Shown here piece by piece: positions 1 to 9,673 of a stretch of 64,000 bases of DNA. A program made the translations under genes and the position numbers. The notes beneath the pieces are model-generated. The model saw only the letters and a list, made by a program, of their open reading frames with translations. It was not told the origin of the DNA and did no database searches. The stretch spans positions 1 through 64,000 of the forward strand of contig NZ_JBNGOP010000012.1 in the NCBI RefSeq assembly GCF_050589625.1, read 5' to 3'. The stretch is from Pelagihabitans sp947500445 (GTDB lineage: Bacteria > Bacteroidota > Bacteroidia > Flavobacteriales > Flavobacteriaceae). Within the stretch, counting starts at the first letter, position 1, and every line of letters begins with the position of its first letter.

Positions 1-1724
1 TCGGTGGCGGGGATGTTGTCGGTACTGGGCACTTTTGTGGCCCCGTTGTCGTCCACATCGTAGAGGAGCCCGTCGTTGCCGTTGCCGGAGCTGTCCAAAA
101 GGGTACTGGAGCCCTCGGCGTCCTCGAACTCCAGGTGCAGCACCAGGTTGGGGTTGGTGGCAAGGGGCAGGGCATCGCCCACCATGATGGTCTCGGCCAC
201 CGAGGGCACCCCGTCGCCGTCGAGGGCGAAGAGCATGTAGTAGCCCGGGGGCAGGAGGTTGCGGTCCGGGACCGATACATTATAGTTTCCGCCGCCACCG
301 GTAAAGGTTACCGGTATACGGCGCTGTTCGTTGTTGGTACTGTGGGTGGCCGATGAAAAACGGATCAGCGAAAATTCGGTGATTCCGGGGCTGCCGGTCA
401 CCGTAATGGTACTGTTGTAATCGGCCTCGTCGGGAGCGGAAATGCTCGGCCTTGCCGCTAACGCCCCGCCGTCAGTGAACAGATAGGGGGGACTGTAGAT
501 CTCGGCATCGGTATGGTTGACGCATTCTCCTCCATATGTAAGGTTACACAATCCGCCACCGCCTACGAACACACGGCCGTCGGTCATCAATATGGCTACA
601 CTATGGTAGGTGCGTGGCACCTGCATGCCGGCAACGGTCGTCCAGGCGTTGGTCACGGGGTCGTACAATTCTGCTTCAAGTCGGGCACCGGCATCGGTAA
701 ACACTTCTGCCTCACTCAATCCCCCGGTTACCAGCACTTGTCCATTGGGCAAAACGGTACTGTTGTGCATCGTTCTTGCAAGACTCAAGGTATTGGCAGT
801 AGGGGTTACCGTAACATTATTGGGATTGTTGATGTCGATGATCAACGAATTGTCCTTCGCGGGAATACCGGCACTGGCTTCGGTTCCATATCCTTCCGCA
901 CCGCCTACCTTTAAAATCCTTCCAACATCGAACATGACCGTGGTACCCTTCATGGAATAGGTATCGGTTCCTCGAAGCCCGGCCTCCGTAACCGATCCCC
1001 CCGTAGCGAGGTCCGGTTCGATCCAGTGCATCATTTCACCGGGACCCGCATGAAAAATACGACCATCGGGAGCCGCCCATAACCAAGCATGGTTATCGAC
1101 GCGGTAAAGTCCCTGTTGTTCAAAACCAAGGTCATTAGCGGTGTAAAGGTCCTCTCCCTGTATATTGGGTAGATTTACCCATCCGGATTGCGGACTGTAT
1201 AGCTCTGCATCTTTTCCGCCGTTTATCGCTACACCCTCGCTCCAAGATCCTCCCAAGGTAAAAACGGAACCGTCCGAAAGGGTGACGTTTCCTTGATACC
1301 CCCTGTTGATGTTCATGTCCGCAGCCCTGCTCCATTTGTCGGTGACAGGGTCGTAGATGCTCGTTCGTTCACTAGAGGTACCTCCGGCAGCCAGAATACG
1401 GCCGTCTGGCAGGTTATTGATTCCCGGACAGAACATGTCGTGGTTGGTATCGGTAACCGTTTCCTGAAGTGTGCTATTGGTCGAGGGATCGAAAATTTGG
1501 GTAAACGTCATTCCGTCACCCGTTTCGTTGAAGTCATCGCGAAATTGGGAAGACCAGGCGATCAACCGACCATCGGGGAGGTTGGCCACAGCAACGGGCA
1601 CGATTCCAAAAGGTATGGGGTCGCTCCATTCCCCTTCCGTATCTTGATTTTGTGCGTTCAGTTCTGCGAAGTATGTTCCGAAAAAAAGTACGGAAATACA
1701 GATAACAAACCATTTACTTTTCAT
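1..1724 (-). CDS. Galactose oxidase-like radical copper oxidase with C-terminal LamG domain (3' end outside window)
   Basis: Partial secreted protein reading leftward from the ATG at 1724 and still open at position 1. Residues 1-25 form a signal peptide. Kelch-type propeller repeats follow, then the galactose-oxidase C-terminal early-set domain (DUF1929), then the start of a LamG/concanavalin-like module (LHLEFED near position 130). The copper-site residues of fungal galactose oxidase (CAZy AA5) all align: Cys99 in DMFCPG (thioether Cys), Tyr143 in RGYQ (cross-linked Tyr), Trp161 in GGSWS (stacking Trp), Tyr373-His374 in RTYHS, and His461 in THSTN. By family knowledge the enzyme oxidises primary alcohols or sugar C6-OH to aldehydes and makes H2O2. 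The substrate here is unknown. The fused LamG domain suggests glycan binding. The gene stands alone, 558 bp from the divergent polysaccharide operon. Confidence 0.88.
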   Translation of the reverse strand, partial: MKSKWFVICISVLFFGTYFAELNAQNQDTEGEWSDPIPFGIVPVAVANLPDGRLIAWSSQFRDDFNETGDGMTFTQIFDPSTNSTLQETVTDTNHDMFCPGINNLPDGRILAAGGTSSERTSIYDPVTDKWSRAADMNINRGYQGNVTLSDGSVFTLGGSWSEGVAINGGKDAELYSPQSGWVNLPNIQGEDLYTANDLGFEQQGLYRVDNHAWLWAAPDGRIFHAGPGEMMHWIEPDLATGGSVTEAGLRGTDTYSMKGTTVMFDVGRILKVGGAEGYGTEASAGIPAKDNSLIIDINNPNNVTVTPTANTLSLARTMHNSTVLPNGQVLVTGGLSEAEVFTDAGARLEAELYDPVTNAWTTVAGMQVPRTYHSVAILMTDGRVFVGGGGLCNLTYGGECVNHTDAEIYSPPYLFTDGGALAARPSISAPDEADYNSTITVTGSPGITEFSLIRFSSATHSTNNEQRRIPVTFTGGGGNYNVSVPDRNLLPPGYYMLFALDGDGVPSVAETIMVGDALPLATNPNLVLHLEFEDAEGSSTLLDSSGNGNDGLLYDVDDNGATKVPSTDNIPAT

Positions 1725-2282
1725 AGTGATGCTGCGCTAATTAACTTTTTCCAATTAAAGGTACGAGTATGTTTTTCAGGCTAATGCAATAAAACGACCA
1801 ACAGAAAGATTACTCGTTGATAGTAACAATCTTTATATTGATTTCCCTACTATTTTTTGCAAAAATACGCTCTAATTCAATACTCCGTTTTTTTGAATGA
1901 AAAAATATAAAATGTTTTATCCTTTTGTAATACGTGTTTTTAGGGTGTTTGGTTCACGGGTAAGACATGGAAATCAGTAGCATTGCTATTGAAAGTTAAA
2001 AAAGACGATTCTGATAAATGATCTTATTTCTTGAGAAGACGCCATACAGGGAGAAAAAAATCATTTTTACTATCGTTTTTTTGGACCGCTGGATACTTAT
2101 CAAAATCCTATCAAATAAAGACTTTTTCTAAAAATTAAATGGGAAAATAATCTTTAAGCCCGATATATCACGTATTTAAACGAGTAATTATTAGTTTAAA
2201 CGAAATACACGGTTTTCTTGTTTTTAACTGATTCGGTATTTGTATTTTTACTATTGCTATATGCAACCCTAAATAATCACTT
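1725..2282. other. Intergenic region between divergent genes
   Basis: A strongly A+T-rich 558-bp spacer between the galactose oxidase-like gene (leftward) and the polysaccharide operon (rightward). It should hold both promoters. I found no clean TAnnTTTG element; the nearest is TACCTTTA on the minus strand at 1756-1763, one mismatch from consensus. No gene or RNA is recognised. Confidence 0.4.
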
Positions 2283-3422
2283 TTGAGCATCACTACTATC
2301 GAAAAACCCAAAATATGGTTGTCCTCGCCCCATATGGGTGATATGGAACAGCAATTTGTGGACGAAGCGTTTGCCACGAACTGGATAGCTCCTTTGGGGC
2401 CGAACGTAAATGGTTTTGAAGACGCGATTTCCAGCTATTTGGGCAATTCCTCCAATGTTGCGGCGCTAAGTTCCGGTACTGCGGCAATTCATCTGGGACT
2501 TCAATTGTTGGGAGTAGGTAAAAACGATGATGTGCTCTGTCAAAGCTTTACTTTTTCCGCTTCCGCCAATCCCATCTGTTATCTCGGTGCCAATCCGGTT
2601 TTTATAGACAGCGAAACGGATACCTGGAACATGTGTCCAATATTGTTGGAACAAGCGATAACCGAGGGAATCGCAAAAAACAAAAAGCCTAAAGCGATCG
2701 TTGCGGTGCACTTGTATGGCATGCCTTATAAGGTAAAAGCCTTGCACGCGATTTCCGAAAAATATGATGTTCCCATATTAGAGGACAGCGCAGAAGCATT
2801 GGGCAGTCGTTTTGAAGATCGGAACTGCGGTACTTTTGGAACCATAGGCGTATTATCGTTCAATGGAAACAAGATTATAACCACTTCCGGAGGAGGTGCT
2901 TTAGTAGCTAAAAATAAGGAAATCAAGGACCGAGCAGTACATTTGGCGACCCAGGCTAGGGACGATGCCCCCCATTACCAGCATTCGGCTATCGGTTATA
3001 ACTACCGAATGAGCAATGTTTTGGCCGGTATCGGAAGAGGGCAGATGATGGTGTTGGACGATAGGGTAAATGCAAGAAGGTTCAATCATGAATACTATAG
3101 AAAGCGCTTGGAGGCGAAAGAAGAAATCACCTTTTTAGAGGAAGGGGAAGGATATTTTTCGAACCGTTGGTTGACTTGTGTCCTTACGCCATCTTTTGAA
3201 ATTCGTGAAAAGATAAGAATGGGTCTTTTGGCCGAGAATATAGAATCCAGACCACTTTGGAAGCCGATGCACTTACAGCCCGTTTTCAAGGATAGTAAAC
3301 ATTTCGTGAACGGCGTAAGCGAAACGCTTTTTGATAAAGGGTTGTGTTTGCCCAGTGGATCCAATCTCACGGAGGCCGATCTTTCTAGAATTACCACCGC
3401 AATAGAAAATATTTTAAAATGA
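2283..3422 (+). CDS. DegT/DnrJ/EryC1/StrS aminotransferase, PglE-like
   Basis: PLP-dependent sugar-nucleotide aminotransferase of 379 aa, the usual length. The segment SFNGNKIITTSGGGAL holds the PLP lysine (Lys197) and resembles PglE, which aminates the UDP-4-keto sugar on the bacillosamine route. The start is TTG at 2283: an in-frame stop lies only three codons upstream, and the next ATG (2334) would delete the conserved KIWLSSPHMG start. The 3' end overlaps the next gene by 4 bp (ATGA at 3419), so the two are translationally coupled. PglF-like (next gene) would supply the 4-keto substrate, so the pair probably makes a UDP-4-amino-4,6-dideoxy sugar. No PglD acetyltransferase is in the window. 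Confidence 0.9.
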   Translation: MSITTIEKPKIWLSSPHMGDMEQQFVDEAFATNWIAPLGPNVNGFEDAISSYLGNSSNVAALSSGTAAIHLGLQLLGVGKNDDVLCQSFTFSASANPICYLGANPVFIDSETDTWNMCPILLEQAITEGIAKNKKPKAIVAVHLYGMPYKVKALHAISEKYDVPILEDSAEALGSRFEDRNCGTFGTIGVLSFNGNKIITTSGGGALVAKNKEIKDRAVHLATQARDDAPHYQHSAIGYNYRMSNVLAGIGRGQMMVLDDRVNARRFNHEYYRKRLEAKEEITFLEEGEGYFSNRWLTCVLTPSFEIREKIRMGLLAENIESRPLWKPMHLQPVFKDSKHFVNGVSETLFDKGLCLPSGSNLTEADLSRITTAIENILK

Positions 3423-5356
3423 TACAAAATTACATTACCCAAAATGTGAACAGATTCGCGTCCAAGTGGTTGGTACTTGGTATCGATGTCCTTACGGTAA
3501 GTGTCTCGTTCTGTCTATCGTATTGTATCCGTTTCAACCTGAGTTTCGATTTTGAGATCAATTGGTTGCTCATACAGCTACCGTTGGTCGCTTTTATTTC
3601 GATCATATCCTTTATGGTCGTGGGCTCGTATAAAGGAGTGGTGCGTCATACCGGAGTTCGGGATGTTTATAATTTGTTCAATGCCATTTGTTTGTCCAGT
3701 ATCATCATGATCACCATGGTATTAATGAACAAGGAGTTCGTATTTATCGAAAACTTTACCATTCCCTTGGGTATTATTGTTATTCACAGTTTACTTGGTT
3801 TTATCTCGCTGACCGCATCTCGTTATATTTTTAAATCGCTTTACCATAATTACGTACTTGGCGACCTGAAAATCAGTAAAAATGTATTGATCTATGGAGC
3901 GGGGGAGTCCGGTATTCTTACCCATAACGCGATTACCAACCATTCCAAGAGCCGGTCCAGGGTCGTGGGATATGTGGATCGGGACAATAAAAAAACCGGA
4001 AAGCAGATCAACGGGGTAAAGGTTTTTCATAAAAATGTACTTACGGAAGAATTCATTCGGAACCAGAATATATCCGAGGTTATTTTTTCGATTCAAAATA
4101 TCGATCCTAAAAAACTGAGGGAACTGGTAGAAGGTCTCGTCGATTACCCGGTTCAGGTGAAAATTGTACCGCCGGTAGAAGACTGGATAAATGGCGAACT
4201 AAAGGCATCACAGATCAAACAGGTTCAGATCGAAGATCTTTTAGATCGCGCTCCCATTAATATCAAGAACCAGAAGATAGAAAAAGAGCTGCAGAATAAA
4301 GTGGTGCTGGTTACCGGTGCCGCGGGATCCATCGGTAGCGAAATTGTACGTCAAATATGCAGTTACCAGTATAAATCGCTGATCATGATCGATCAGGCGG
4401 AATCGGCGCTTTATGACCTGCAGCAAGAACTTAAATTGAACGGATACCATAATTTTATTCCGATTGTCGGTGATATTCGTGACAAGAATCGGTTGAACGC
4501 CATTTTTCAGGAGCACGAGCCCGATATGGTATTCCATGCCGCGGCCTACAAGCACGTTCCTTTAATGGAGTATAATGCATACGAGGCCATAAAGATCAAT
4601 ATTGCCGGAACAAAAACGGTGGCCGATCTGGCCGTGACCCACAATGTGGACAAGTTTGTTTTTGTTTCTACGGACAAAGCGGTCAACCCCACCAATGTAA
4701 TGGGTGCGACCAAACGTATTGCCGAGATGTACATCAGCTGTATGCAGCAAGAAAAGAAAACCAAGTTTATTACCACACGTTTTGGTAATGTTTTAGGTTC
4801 CAACGGCTCGGTTATTCCACTCTTTCGAAAGCAGATCGAAAAGGGAGGTCCTTTGACACTTACCCATAAGGATGTGACGCGGTATTTTATGACCATACCC
4901 GAAGCTTCACAATTGGTTTTGGAGGCTGGTGCCATGGGTGATGGAGGTGAAATTTTCATCTTTGACATGGGAGAGTCCGTGAAAATATTCGATTTGGCAA
5001 AAAACATGATCAAGCTGTCGGGGCTTCGGTATCCTGAAGAAATCGATATTAAGATTACGGGACTGCGTCCGGGCGAAAAGCTCTATGAGGAACTGTTGGC
5101 AAACGGTGAAAATACGCTGCCGACCTACCATAAAAAAATTAAAATCAGTAAGGTACGCGATTTGGAGTACGCAACGGTCCGTTCTAAAATAGACGAACTA
5201 TGTGTTACCAATATGTTCTTCAGTGGCGATACCGTGAAGTTGATGAAAACCATTGTTCCCGAGTACGTTTCCCGAAATTCTGAATTTTGCGCGTTGGACG
5301 AAAAAGATGCGACGGAAAAAGGTGGTAAACCGACCTTAAAGGTAGTTCAATCATAA
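3419..5356 (+). CDS. Membrane UDP-GlcNAc 4,6-dehydratase, PglF/CapD family
   Basis: A 645-aa protein with four N-terminal membrane helices (about residues 17-130), a middle Rossmann domain (GAGESG near 160) and a C-terminal extended SDR domain with TGAAGSIG at 299-306. The active-site stretch is STDKAVNPTNVMGATK (417-432): Thr418, Asp419 and Lys420 are present, and Met428 stands where ordinary SDR enzymes have Tyr, as described for PglF. It should convert UDP-GlcNAc to the 4-keto-6-deoxy sugar at the inner membrane. It overlaps the PglE-like gene by 4 bp and lies 39 bp before the exporter gene, consistent with one capsule or exopolysaccharide operon. The exact sugar product is inferred. Confidence 0.92.
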   Translation: MIQNYITQNVNRFASKWLVLGIDVLTVSVSFCLSYCIRFNLSFDFEINWLLIQLPLVAFISIISFMVVGSYKGVVRHTGVRDVYNLFNAICLSSIIMITMVLMNKEFVFIENFTIPLGIIVIHSLLGFISLTASRYIFKSLYHNYVLGDLKISKNVLIYGAGESGILTHNAITNHSKSRSRVVGYVDRDNKKTGKQINGVKVFHKNVLTEEFIRNQNISEVIFSIQNIDPKKLRELVEGLVDYPVQVKIVPPVEDWINGELKASQIKQVQIEDLLDRAPINIKNQKIEKELQNKVVLVTGAAGSIGSEIVRQICSYQYKSLIMIDQAESALYDLQQELKLNGYHNFIPIVGDIRDKNRLNAIFQEHEPDMVFHAAAYKHVPLMEYNAYEAIKINIAGTKTVADLAVTHNVDKFVFVSTDKAVNPTNVMGATKRIAEMYISCMQQEKKTKFITTRFGNVLGSNGSVIPLFRKQIEKGGPLTLTHKDVTRYFMTIPEASQLVLEAGAMGDGGEIFIFDMGESVKIFDLAKNMIKLSGLRYPEEIDIKITGLRPGEKLYEELLANGENTLPTYHKKIKISKVRDLEYATVRSKIDELCVTNMFFSGDTVKLMKTIVPEYVSRNSEFCALDEKDATEKGGKPTLKVVQS

Positions 5357-5395
5357 ATTTTCAGTAATCTTGCAACGCGAACCTTTTAATTTTAC

Positions 5396-6178
5396 ATGAT
5401 GATATCGATCAAAAGTACTTTTAGACATATACCTGTTTTAGCGGTAATCGCCAGTTTTATTTTTACTTCTTGCGCTTCCAGAAAGGATATCGTTTATTTT
5501 CAGAACGCTAGTGATTATGAAACCATAAGAAGTAGTAACTCACAAACGAACAAGTTCAAGATCGATGACGTATTGAGCATCCATGTCTCTACCTTGGATC
5601 CCCAGGCAAGCCTTCCCTTTAACCTTTATAAAGGAGCAGAAGAAGGAGGCGTTCGGGCCGAGCAGGTGGATTATATTGTTGATAAGAGTGGGGAAATCGA
5701 GTTTCCGGTGGTAGGTTCCATCAAAATTGCAGGATTATCTCCAGAAGAAGCCAAAGTGTTATTGAAAGAAAAACTATCGACTTATTTGAAAGATCCTATC
5801 GTTAACATCCGTTTGAAAAACTTCACCGTTACCGTACTCGGAGAGGTAAACCGACCGGGAACCTATGCGGTGGTAGGAGAACAAATAACGGTTTTGGAAG
5901 CCCTGGGGCTTGCCAACGACCTTACGATAAAGGGAAGACGCGACAATGTTATGGTCATCCGCGATTTTAATGGTACCAAGGTGTATAACAGGGTCGATCT
6001 CACGACCAAAGAATCGTTGAATTCTCCTGTATACTACCTGACCCAGAACGATGTAGTTTACGTAGAACCCAATAAGTCTGCTGTAACCTCTTCCGCTTTG
6101 GATAACAGGGCCTCCATTTGGGTATCCATAGCCTCTGTCCTTATCACTTCCACGGTATTGATCATTACCAGAAACTAA
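5396..6178 (+). CDS. Polysaccharide export lipoprotein, Wza/SLBB family
   Basis: A 260-aa outer-membrane export protein. A lipoprotein signal peptide ends in TSC, with the lipidated Cys at residue 26. A Poly_export domain follows, then one SLBB-type domain (LGEVNRPGTYAV). A C-terminal hydrophobic helix (about 239-257) ending in ITRN is typical of Bacteroidetes Wza-like proteins. It should form the outer-membrane channel partnered with the Wzc-like kinase 41 bp downstream. Two Met codons open the ORF; either 5396 or 5399 could start it. Confidence 0.92.
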   Translation: MMISIKSTFRHIPVLAVIASFIFTSCASRKDIVYFQNASDYETIRSSNSQTNKFKIDDVLSIHVSTLDPQASLPFNLYKGAEEGGVRAEQVDYIVDKSGEIEFPVVGSIKIAGLSPEEAKVLLKEKLSTYLKDPIVNIRLKNFTVTVLGEVNRPGTYAVVGEQITVLEALGLANDLTIKGRRDNVMVIRDFNGTKVYNRVDLTTKESLNSPVYYLTQNDVVYVEPNKSAVTSSALDNRASIWVSIASVLITSTVLIITRN

Positions 6179-6219
6179 CGACTTTTACTAGTACCGTTCA
6201 AGCTTTATAAAATTGCATA

Positions 6220-8592
6220 ATGAACACAGAATCCCATGATTTTTCGTCCAATTCGGGCGAGCTGAAAGACGTTATCAGCGCGTATACCAAGCACTGGAAA
6301 TGGTTCGTACTATCCGTTCTCTTAGCGTTGACCCTGGCCTACGTTTATATTAGGTACGCCACCCCTGAATATGCCGCAAAGGGAAAGATTCAAATTTTAG
6401 ACGAAAAAGGATCTTCTTCGGAGCTCTCCGTTTTCAAAGATTTGGACTTTTTGGGCGGGTCCAAAAGCAATGTGGAGGACGAAATAGAAATATTGAACTC
6501 AAGGGCCAATTTTATCGATGTTGTCAAGGAGTTGGGGTTGAATATTAAGGTGACCTCTTTAGGTAATGTAAAGGACTCCGAGGTATATAAAAATCGGCCT
6601 TTTATTCTCAATTTTATAGCAAACGATTCCATAATAAACGCTTCCAAATTTGAATTTTTTATTCAGATCGGGTCCGAAACAACTTTTGGGTATAGTTTGG
6701 AGCAGGACAGCCCTTTAAAGGAATACTCATATGGAAAAAAGGTGCCTACCGCCATTGGGGATATCGTAATTACACCAAACTATCCGTTTTTTAAGAGCTT
6801 TAAGGATAAGAAAATAAAGGTTTCCGTAAGTCCGGTAATGGATATTGCGGAGGAATACCAGTCCAAATTAGGTGTGAGCCTTGCCGAGGAGTATAGTAAT
6901 ATTCTAAACATTTCTTTGAACGATGCCGTTCGTTCCAAGGCCGTGGATATTATTAACGCTTTGATCTATACCTACAACACGAATGCCGTTGAGGATAAAA
7001 AGACCATTGCCGACAAGACCTCTAGTTTTATTAATGATCGTATCGATTTAATCTCCGGGACCTTGACCTCGGTGGACAAGGATGCGCAGGAACTGATGAC
7101 GGAAAAACGGATGACCGGTAGTGGGGTAGAGGTAGGTACGGCCGTACAAATGAGCACCCAGAGCCGAAGGGCTTTGGAAGAGGCCCGGAATGAGTTGAGT
7201 ACAGTGGGGCAGTATAAACAATACCTGCAATCGGAAGGTGGTTATGACGTGCTTCCGGCAATACCTTTGAGCGATGCAAACGTTTCCCAGGCCACAAGCA
7301 AGTTCAACGAATTGGCAGCACAGCGAAAACGGTTGTTGGAAAGCTCTACAGAAAAGAGTCCGATCATCAAAAACTTGGATCAGCAATTGTCCGACCTTAA
7401 GAGTTCCATTACCTCTAGTCTTGGACAAATGGAGCGGAGCATGACCATGAATGTGGACGCCCTACAAAAGCAAACGGGAGCCTACTACGGAACGATTTCG
7501 TCGGCACCAAAAAACCAGGCGGAGTTACGGAACATTACAAGGCAGCAACAGACCACGGAATCCCTGTATTTGTATTTGTTACAAAAGCGTGAGGAAGCAC
7601 AGATAACATTCGCTTCCAGTGCGCCAAAATCAAAAGTGATCGATGATGCCTATGCCGTGGGGAAATCACCCGTAAAGCCCAGAAAGAAAATCATTTATTT
7701 GGCCTGCATGGTGTTGGGCCTATTGGTGCCATTCGGTATCATTTATGGTGTTGATCTTTTAGATAATAAGATACATAACAAAAATAGTCTTGAAAAAAGG
7801 GTGAAAGATGTGCCCGTATTGGCGGAATTGCCGCGATTGGGTAAAAAGGACGAAACGCTGGTGCGCAAGAACGACCGTTCGGTGCTTGGGGAATCGCTCC
7901 GTATTTTGCGAACGAACCTGGATTATCTGATAAAATCCAAGTCTACCGGAAAAAACAATGTCATTTACGTTACTTCCAGTGTACCGGGAGAAGGAAAAAC
8001 ATTTTTATCCTCCAACCTGTCCATGATCTTTGCCAATACCGATAAAAAGGTACTATTGATCGGTGCGGATATTAGAAATCCGAAGCTGTATACGTTCTTC
8101 AGTAGCAAGGATGTGGACAAATTGGGCAAGCCCAGTAGAAATAAAGATGCGGGACTTACCGAGTTTTTATACGACAATTCGTTGACTTCCAAGGATATTA
8201 TCAATTCGATGTTGGCCCATACCAATACCATTGATGTCATTTATTCGGGAAAAATACCTCCCAACCCTGCTGAGTTGCTTATGAGTGACCGTATGAAGGA
8301 ACTGATTGAAGAAATGTCGGCACGTTATGACTATGTTGTGGTGGATACCGCTCCTTTGATGGTGGTTACCGATACGCTGCTCATCAGTGAATACGCCGAT
8401 CATATCATTTACGTGACCCGTGCAGGGGTTACCGAGACCCGTGTGCTCGAATTCCCGTTGAAATTGAAAAGCGAAGGCAAGCTCAAAGGGCTGTCATTCG
8501 TGGTAAACGATGTGAAAGAAGCCAACTTGGGATATGGTGGCAAGTACGGCTATGGATACGGTAAAACCACTAAAAAGTGGTGGAAATTTTAA
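6220..8592 (+). CDS. Wzc-like polysaccharide co-polymerase and BY-kinase
   Basis: A 790-aa inner-membrane protein. An N-terminal Wzz domain is flanked by membrane helices (about 30-47 and 488-508), with a long coiled-coil periplasmic region between. The C-terminal cytoplasmic BY-kinase has Walker A VPGEGKT (588-594), a Walker A' segment LLIGADIRNP and Walker B VVVDTAP. The last 20 residues carry a Gly/Tyr-rich cluster (GYGGKYGYGYG) typical of the autophosphorylated tail. It controls chain length and export with the Wza-like protein just upstream. Its expected antagonist, a CpsB-type phosphatase, is convergent 92 bp downstream. Confidence 0.95.
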   Translation: MNTESHDFSSNSGELKDVISAYTKHWKWFVLSVLLALTLAYVYIRYATPEYAAKGKIQILDEKGSSSELSVFKDLDFLGGSKSNVEDEIEILNSRANFIDVVKELGLNIKVTSLGNVKDSEVYKNRPFILNFIANDSIINASKFEFFIQIGSETTFGYSLEQDSPLKEYSYGKKVPTAIGDIVITPNYPFFKSFKDKKIKVSVSPVMDIAEEYQSKLGVSLAEEYSNILNISLNDAVRSKAVDIINALIYTYNTNAVEDKKTIADKTSSFINDRIDLISGTLTSVDKDAQELMTEKRMTGSGVEVGTAVQMSTQSRRALEEARNELSTVGQYKQYLQSEGGYDVLPAIPLSDANVSQATSKFNELAAQRKRLLESSTEKSPIIKNLDQQLSDLKSSITSSLGQMERSMTMNVDALQKQTGAYYGTISSAPKNQAELRNITRQQQTTESLYLYLLQKREEAQITFASSAPKSKVIDDAYAVGKSPVKPRKKIIYLACMVLGLLVPFGIIYGVDLLDNKIHNKNSLEKRVKDVPVLAELPRLGKKDETLVRKNDRSVLGESLRILRTNLDYLIKSKSTGKNNVIYVTSSVPGEGKTFLSSNLSMIFANTDKKVLLIGADIRNPKLYTFFSSKDVDKLGKPSRNKDAGLTEFLYDNSLTSKDIINSMLAHTNTIDVIYSGKIPPNPAELLMSDRMKELIEEMSARYDYVVVDTAPLMVVTDTLLISEYADHIIYVTRAGVTETRVLEFPLKLKSEGKLKGLSFVVNDVKEANLGYGGKYGYGYGKTTKKWWKF

Positions 8593-8627
8593 GGGTTAAA
8601 AACTGCTTTTTTATAGAATAGGCAGAG

Positions 8628-8660
8628 TCGATCGTAGTCGTGGTCGTAGTCGTAGCTTCA
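8628..8660. repeat. Short imperfect GTCGTA tandem repeat
   Basis: Between the convergent kinase and phosphatase genes lies a run of GTCG(T/A)-type units (gtcgatcgtagtcgtggtcg and onward). It is low-complexity, and no function is evident. Confidence 0.4.
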
Positions 8661-8684
8661 AAAAGTATCACCTACTTCCGGTAT

Positions 8685-9425
8685 TCAATAAAAGTTGTAA
8701 ATGGTCTTTTCTATGAGCGGAAGTAAATTTTCTGCCATTTTATACGTCACCTTTATTTCCTTAAGGCTATCCAAGTGTCCCATATGGTGCACATCGGAAG
8801 CCACAAAATCGATCAATCCTTCCTCAACAAGTTTAAAGGCTTTTTTCTGAACGTCCTTCCCATAGTGTTCGCCTAGGGAGAGCAGGTTCAGTTGGAAGAG
8901 CAGTCCCTGTTGTTTGTACCGCTTAAATTTGGACGAACCCATTTTTAGATATACGTACCGTTCCGGGTGGGCAAGAATTGGAAAAAGCCGTTTGGAAGCT
9001 ATTTTTTGTACGGCCACATCGAAGTTGATCGAAGGCTGTAGATACGACATTTCAATTAAAATGTAATTTTTTTTAATTGGCATAACACCGTTCTCCTCGA
9101 GCAAGGTTTCAAAGTTGGCATCTACCATATGTTCCGCCGCGGCGGTAATGGCGACATCCATTAGGTTTTCGGATAGTAGTTCGTTTTTTAGCTCCGTTAA
9201 GGCATCTCCAATGGTGGCGGGAGTGTTCGGGTAATAGTTGTGCATGATGTGGGGCGTTGCTATAAAGTGTTTTACCCCGAACTCTTGAAAGCCTTTGATG
9301 AGGGAAATCGACTCGGTAACGTTTTTGGAACCATCATCGATTCCCGGTAAGAGATGGTTGTGCATATCGACAAAGCCCTCTAAAAGGTCTACAAGAAATC
9401 TTTTTTTACTAAAGAAATGAAACAT
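8685..9425 (-). CDS. CpsB/CapC-family tyrosine-protein phosphatase (PHP fold)
   Basis: A 246-aa PHP-type phosphatase. The metal-binding HxH is at His22-Asn23-His24 in DMHNHLLPGIDDG, HPERY appears mid-protein and SDVHH near the C-terminus. Family members dephosphorylate the tyrosine-rich tail of BY-kinases and so control capsule or EPS polymerisation. The gene faces the Wzc-like kinase tail to tail, so it is transcribed separately from the export operon. Confidence 0.93.
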   Translation of the reverse strand: MFHFFSKKRFLVDLLEGFVDMHNHLLPGIDDGSKNVTESISLIKGFQEFGVKHFIATPHIMHNYYPNTPATIGDALTELKNELLSENLMDVAITAAAEHMVDANFETLLEENGVMPIKKNYILIEMSYLQPSINFDVAVQKIASKRLFPILAHPERYVYLKMGSSKFKRYKQQGLLFQLNLLSLGEHYGKDVQKKAFKLVEEGLIDFVASDVHHMGHLDSLKEIKVTYKMAENLLPLIEKTIYNFY

Positions 9426-9561
9426 ACTGGTCGGTTATCCGGTGCAAAAATACCACTATTCTTGCTAGTGTTTTGTATTGAAAACGCTTTGACCGCTTTC
9501 TACAGGTTTCAAAGAAAATATCGTGCCATAATAGTTCTAAATAGGGGTATGGAGAAGTAAC

Positions 9562-9580
9562 ACCATTTTAACTTTGAAAT
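9562..9580 (+). repeat. 19-nt dispersed repeat, copy 1
   Basis: Same 19-nt sequence as at 21589-21607, here 42 bp before the selO promoter. Confidence 0.6.
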
Positions 9581-9621
9581 GTATTACTTGAGAGTGTTTT
9601 TTTTCAAAACCTGTCGGTATG

Positions 9622-9651
9622 TTGAAATACCCGGCCAGTGAAGTATCTTTG
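9622..9651 (+). promoter_or_regulatory. Bacteroidetes-type promoter of selO
   Basis: TTG at 9622-9624, a 19-nt spacer, then TATCTTTG at 9644-9651 (consensus TAnnTTTG). The -7 box lies inside the longest reading of the selO ORF (GTG at 9638), which argues that translation begins downstream, at TTG 9674. Confidence 0.65.
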
Positions 9652-9673
9652 TATAAAAAAGAAGCGCATCGTT

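Noticed and set aside
135..1784. Several plus-strand open frames of 70-163 codons
   Set aside because: They are antisense to the galactose oxidase-like gene, have no family resemblance, and the minus frame carries clear catalytic motifs.
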